Part shown: positions 24,409-27,496 of the stretch, in pieces
Numbering within the stretch: the stretch's first letter is position 1
How the letters are laid out: every line of letters begins with the position of its first letter
DNA from: Heyndrickxia sporothermodurans
GTDB taxonomy: Bacteria > Bacillota > Bacilli > Bacillales > Bacillaceae_C
DNA length: 27,496 nt
Assembly (NCBI RefSeq): GCF_016785185.1
Contig: NZ_JAEKDY010000041.1
Direction: 5' to 3' (one strand)
Position numbers and translations under genes: made by a program
Notes under the pieces: generated by a model
What the model saw: the letters and a program-made list of their open reading frames with translations, nothing else
Database searches by the model: none
Told to the model about the DNA's origin: nothing

Positions 24409-24890
24409 ATAATATTGCATATATTTCAATGGGGTCGAATATTGGTGATCGGGAAAAAAACTTGAAAGATGCGTGCGCCTTATTAAATGAAAATGGAGTC
24501 GATACAGTCGCAGTATCTTCCGTTTACGAAACAGATCCTGTTGGCTATACGGATCAAGGTAAGTTTTTAAATATTGTAGTTAAAGTAGAAACGGAATTTT
24601 TGCCCGAACAGTTATTGAAAAAATGTTTGGAGATAGAAAAAGAATTGGGGAGAATTAGGGATATTAGGTGGGGGCCAAGAACAATTGACCTTGACATTTT
24701 ACTTTATAATAACGAAAATATTGAAACAGAGCATCTAATTATTCCTCATCCACGGATGCATGAACGAGCATTTGTGTTAGTGCCTTTAATAGAGATTGAG
24801 CCTAACGCACAGTTACCCAATGCAACAACCCCTTTACATCAAGTTCTAGATGAAATACCTGATAAAGAAGGTGTTAGATTATGGAGATAG
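24405..24890 (+). CDS. folK: 6-hydroxymethyl-7,8-dihydropterin pyrophosphokinase
   Basis: Transfers pyrophosphate from ATP to 6-hydroxymethyl-7,8-dihydropterin, producing the FolP substrate. The 161 residues hold the motifs YISMGSNIGDRE (N-terminal), VYETDPVGY, the signature RWGPRTIDLDILLY with the two magnesium-binding aspartates, and HPRMHERAFVLVPL. It overlaps folB by four bases (ATGA) and yazB by ten. FolK, FolB and FolP carry out consecutive steps. Confidence 0.97.
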   Translation: MNNIAYISMGSNIGDREKNLKDACALLNENGVDTVAVSSVYETDPVGYTDQGKFLNIVVKVETEFLPEQLLKKCLEIEKELGRIRDIRWGPRTIDLDILLYNNENIETEHLIIPHPRMHERAFVLVPLIEIEPNAQLPNATTPLHQVLDEIPDKEGVRLWR

Positions 24891-25090
24891 ATAAATGGGG
24901 AAGACGTATTCGTGCTTTTCGAAAATTAAAGGGATATACACAAGAAAGTTTCGCGAAAAAACTTGGAATATCTGTCTCTATTTTAGGTGAAATGGAGAGA
25001 GGAACGCGTTTACCATCAGATGAATTTTTGAATAAGGTGGCTAATCTGCTGGATATATCTGTAGATGAGTTAACGCCTCCAGAAAATTAA
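24881..25090 (+). CDS. yazB: Small helix-turn-helix (XRE-type) regulator YazB
   Basis: Short 69-residue protein that consists almost entirely of one Cro/C1-type helix-turn-helix: RRIRAFRKLKGYTQESFAKKLGIS-like first helices (split over residues 8-31), VSILGEMERGTRLPS with the recognition helix, and a final helix pair ending LDISVDELTPPEN. It overlaps the end of folK by ten bases, so it is translated as part of the folate operon. Regulation of that operon or of a neighbour is possible but not shown. In B. subtilis dusB (yacF) follows; here a terminator and lysS follow. Confidence 0.9.
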   Translation: MEIDKWGRRIRAFRKLKGYTQESFAKKLGISVSILGEMERGTRLPSDEFLNKVANLLDISVDELTPPEN

Positions 25091-25161
25091 TGCAATACAC
25101 GCGCTGAACTTATACAACTTGGAGAAGTTGAATCAGGAGCTATAAAAGTAAGTTGTTTCGA

Positions 25162-25191
25162 AAAGCTACCAGTTATAGCTGGTGGTTTTTT
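25162..25191 (+). terminator. Terminator after the folP-yazB operon
   Basis: AAAGCTACCAG and CTGGTGGTTTT pair over about eleven positions (some G-T) across the loop TTATAG, followed by a T-run. Confidence 0.8.
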
Positions 25192-25332
25192 CTACATAAT
25201 TTTCTTTTTCGAATTCATTGATTTAAAAAATCAATTCATAAGGGATGTCTGAAAATGTGAAATTGTGTACAATAATAAAGTATAATGAGATATATTTGTA
25301 CTAGCTTTATAATATAGGATGGAGTGACAATA

Positions 25333-26820
25333 ATGAGCTTTGAGGAATTAAATGACCAATTACAGGTTAGAAGAGAAAAAATGAATTCTATCCGTGAAAA
25401 AGGTATGGACCCGTTCGGTAAACGCTTTGATCGAACTCATAATACACAAATGATTAAAGAACAGTATGAGGAATTTTCGAAAGAAGAGTTAGATGAAAAA
25501 GAAGTACAAGTAACAATAGCTGGTCGGGTAATGACTAAAAGGGGCAAAGGAAAAGCTGGATTCGCCCATGTGCAAGATTTAAACGGACAAATTCAAATTT
25601 ATGTGCGTAAAGACAGTGTAGGCGACGAACAATATGAAATATTTAACTCAGTCGATTTAGGTGATATTGTCGGTGTTACCGGAACAGTTTTTAAAACAAA
25701 AGTCGGAGAACTTTCAATTAAAGTTAAAGACTTTAACTTATTAACAAAATCACTTCGTCCATTACCTGATAAATTTCATGGTTTAAAGGATATTGAACAA
25801 CGTTACCGTCAAAGATATTTAGATCTAATTATGAGTGATGACAGTAAACGTACATTTATTACCCGAAGCTTAATTATCCAATCTATGCGACGTTATCTAG
25901 ATGGACAAGGTTATCTAGAGGTAGAAACACCAATGATGCATGCGATTGCAGGTGGAGCTTCAGCAAGACCGTTTGTTACACACCATAATGCGTTAGATAT
26001 ACCTTTATATATGCGTATAGCTATCGAGCTACATTTAAAGCGCCTAATCGTTGGTGGGTTAGAAAAGGTATATGAAATTGGCCGAGTTTTCCGTAATGAA
26101 GGAGTTTCAACAAGACATAACCCCGAGTTTACTATGATTGAATTATATGAGGCCTACGCAGACTATAAAGATATTATGAAGTTAACCGAAAATATGGTTG
26201 CTCATATTGCAAAAGAGGTTCTCGGTAGTACAAGCATTAAATACGGAGAATATGAAGTAAATCTTGAACCAGAATGGCGTCGACTACATATGGTTGATGC
26301 TGTAAAAGAATATACTGGTGTAGACTTTTGGCATGTTACTTCAGTTGAGGAAGCTCGCCAGCTAGCAAAGGAACACGGAATTGAAATTACCGAGCATATG
26401 CAATATGGGCATATTGTTAATGAATTTTTTGAACAAAAAGTTGAGGAAAAACTTATTCAGCCTACATTCATTTATGGGCACCCGGTTGAGATTTCACCAT
26501 TAGCTAAGAAGAATGATGAAGATCCACGTTTTACAGACCGCTTCGAGCTCTTTATTGTAGGAAGAGAGCATGCAAACGCCTTTACTGAATTGAATGATCC
26601 TATTGATCAACGTGAACGCTTTGAGGCGCAGTTAAAAGAACGTGAACAAGGAAACGATGAAGCACATATGATGGATGACGATTTCATTGAAGCTTTAGAG
26701 TATGGTATGCCTCCAACAGGTGGACTTGGTATTGGGATTGACCGTCTAGTAATGCTTTTAACTAATTCAGCATCTATTCGTGATGTATTGTTGTTCCCAT
26801 TAATGAAAAACCGCGATTAA
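25333..26820 (+). CDS. lysS: Lysyl-tRNA synthetase, class II
   Basis: Charges tRNA-Lys with lysine. The frame opens with a GTG at 25324, but the ATG at 25333 has GGATGGAG (25317-25324) eight bases before it and gives 495 residues, close to the family length. The N-terminal OB-fold anticodon-binding domain (about 55-165; VTIAGRVMTKRGKGKAGFAH) is followed by the class II catalytic core: motif 1 near 190-215, motif 2 FRNEGVSTRHNPEFTMIELY (about 252-271) and motif 3 GLGIGIDRLVMLL (about 465-477). No T-box leader is apparent in the short upstream region. An rRNA operon follows, as in B. subtilis. Confidence 0.98.
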   Translation: MSFEELNDQLQVRREKMNSIREKGMDPFGKRFDRTHNTQMIKEQYEEFSKEELDEKEVQVTIAGRVMTKRGKGKAGFAHVQDLNGQIQIYVRKDSVGDEQYEIFNSVDLGDIVGVTGTVFKTKVGELSIKVKDFNLLTKSLRPLPDKFHGLKDIEQRYRQRYLDLIMSDDSKRTFITRSLIIQSMRRYLDGQGYLEVETPMMHAIAGGASARPFVTHHNALDIPLYMRIAIELHLKRLIVGGLEKVYEIGRVFRNEGVSTRHNPEFTMIELYEAYADYKDIMKLTENMVAHIAKEVLGSTSIKYGEYEVNLEPEWRRLHMVDAVKEYTGVDFWHVTSVEEARQLAKEHGIEITEHMQYGHIVNEFFEQKVEEKLIQPTFIYGHPVEISPLAKKNDEDPRFTDRFELFIVGREHANAFTELNDPIDQRERFEAQLKEREQGNDEAHMMDDDFIEALEYGMPPTGGLGIGIDRLVMLLTNSASIRDVLLFPLMKNRD

Positions 26821-26830
26821 TTGCATTTTT

Positions 26831-26864
26831 AAACTCCAATCAATTAAAGGGTTGGAGTTTTTTT
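26831..26864 (+). terminator. Terminator after lysS
   Basis: AAACTCCAA (26831-26839) pairs perfectly with TTGGAGTTT (26852-26860), followed by T residues. Confidence 0.85.
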
Positions 26865-26926
26865 AAAACTATTTATTAGTATTTTGAAATAGTAATATTA
26901 AAAATATAAAAGGTTTAAAAAAAGTA

Positions 26927-26955
26927 TTGCATCGCAAGAAAAAAGGTGGTATATT
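26927..26955 (+). promoter_or_regulatory. rRNA operon promoter P1
   Basis: TTGCAT (26927-26932), 17-base spacer, TATATT (26950-26955). An A/T-rich stretch with A-tracts lies directly upstream and could act as an UP element. Confidence 0.75.
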
Positions 26956-27013
26956 ATTATTCGTTGCTCCACAAAAGGACAACAAAGCATTAAAAAGGAA
27001 GTAAAAAAAGTTG

Positions 27014-27042
27014 TTGACAATAACAACTTGAAGTAGTAGAAT
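27014..27042 (+). promoter_or_regulatory. rRNA operon promoter P2
   Basis: TTGACA (27014-27019), 17-base spacer, TAGAAT (27037-27042), lying 87 bases after P1. Tandem promoters of this kind are typical of Bacillus rRNA operons. Confidence 0.85.
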
Positions 27043-27070
27043 ATAAAAGTCGCTTATCAATGCGAATAAT

Positions 27071-27080
27071 TGATCTTTGA
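27071..27080 (+). promoter_or_regulatory. boxA antitermination site in the rRNA leader
   Basis: TGATCTTTGA resembles the boxA sequence TGCTCTTTGA and is followed by the AAAACTGAAC segment common in Bacillus rRNA leaders. It would recruit Nus factors for rRNA antitermination. Confidence 0.8.
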
Positions 27081-27142
27081 AAACTGAACAAAACGAAACG
27101 TCAATTAATTTTTTATTTTTCAACTAGAGCTATATCAAACAT

Positions 27143-27496
<354 letters not shown>

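Noticed and set aside
25281..25286. TATAAT upstream of lysS as a promoter -10
   Set aside because: No -35 hexamer with 16-18 base spacing could be found, so a promoter is likely nearby but not defined. No T-box features were seen either.

Overview
The window comes from the chromosome of a low-GC, endospore-forming Bacillaceae. This is supported by a run of sporulation genes (fin, spoVT, yabP, yabQ, spoIIE, yabS, yabT), typical purine-rich ribosome binding sites, and a 16S rRNA start of Bacillus type. Gene order closely follows the Bacillus subtilis origin-proximal block from spoVC/pth to lysS and the first rRNA operons after it. The species cannot be named from the sequence alone. All protein genes and the 16S rRNA lie on the + strand; only a tRNA pair is on the - strand.

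Layout. (1) 205-4682: pth, fin and mfd. These cover peptidyl-tRNA recycling, an anti-sigma-F switch protein and transcription-coupled repair. (2) 4899-8923: spoVT, a MurJ/MATE-type flippase (yabM), yabN (tetrapyrrole methylase plus two MazG domains) and rqcP/yabO, ending in a strong hairpin. (3) 9100-10980: yabP and yabQ (spore cortex), divIC (division) and yabR (S1 domain). (4) 11115-11302: tRNA-Glu and tRNA-Met on the - strand with their own promoter and terminator, then spoIIE behind a Spo0A-type promoter with a 21-bp spacer. (5) 14259-15954: yabS (VWA domain) and yabT (membrane-tethered kinase). (6) 16087-20209: one continuous reading frame fusing tRNA(Ile)-lysidine synthase (TilS) to hypoxanthine phosphoribosyltransferase (HprT), then ftsH. 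(7) 20327-23067: coaX, hslO and cysK. (8) 23217-25090: folP-folB-folK-yazB with overlapping genes. (9) 25333-27496: lysS, then tandem rRNA promoters, a boxA antiterminator and the start of 16S rRNA, cut by the window edge.

How the genes relate. The block mixes housekeeping translation and RNA functions with a sporulation set whose promoters look compartment-specific: forespore-type elements before fin, spoVT and yabS, and a Spo0A-type promoter before spoIIE. Compared with B. subtilis as I recall it, three parts are missing: yacD (hslO to cysK), pabB-pabA-pabC (cysK to folP) and dusB/yacF (yazB to lysS).

No mobile element, CRISPR array, phage or defence gene was seen, and I found no previously undescribed multi-gene system. 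The points most worth a second look are the TilS-HprT fusion with an internal translation start, the tRNA pair reading against every other gene, an unexplained 15-bp perfect inverted repeat between the tRNA and spoIIE promoters, and the three missing gene slots.
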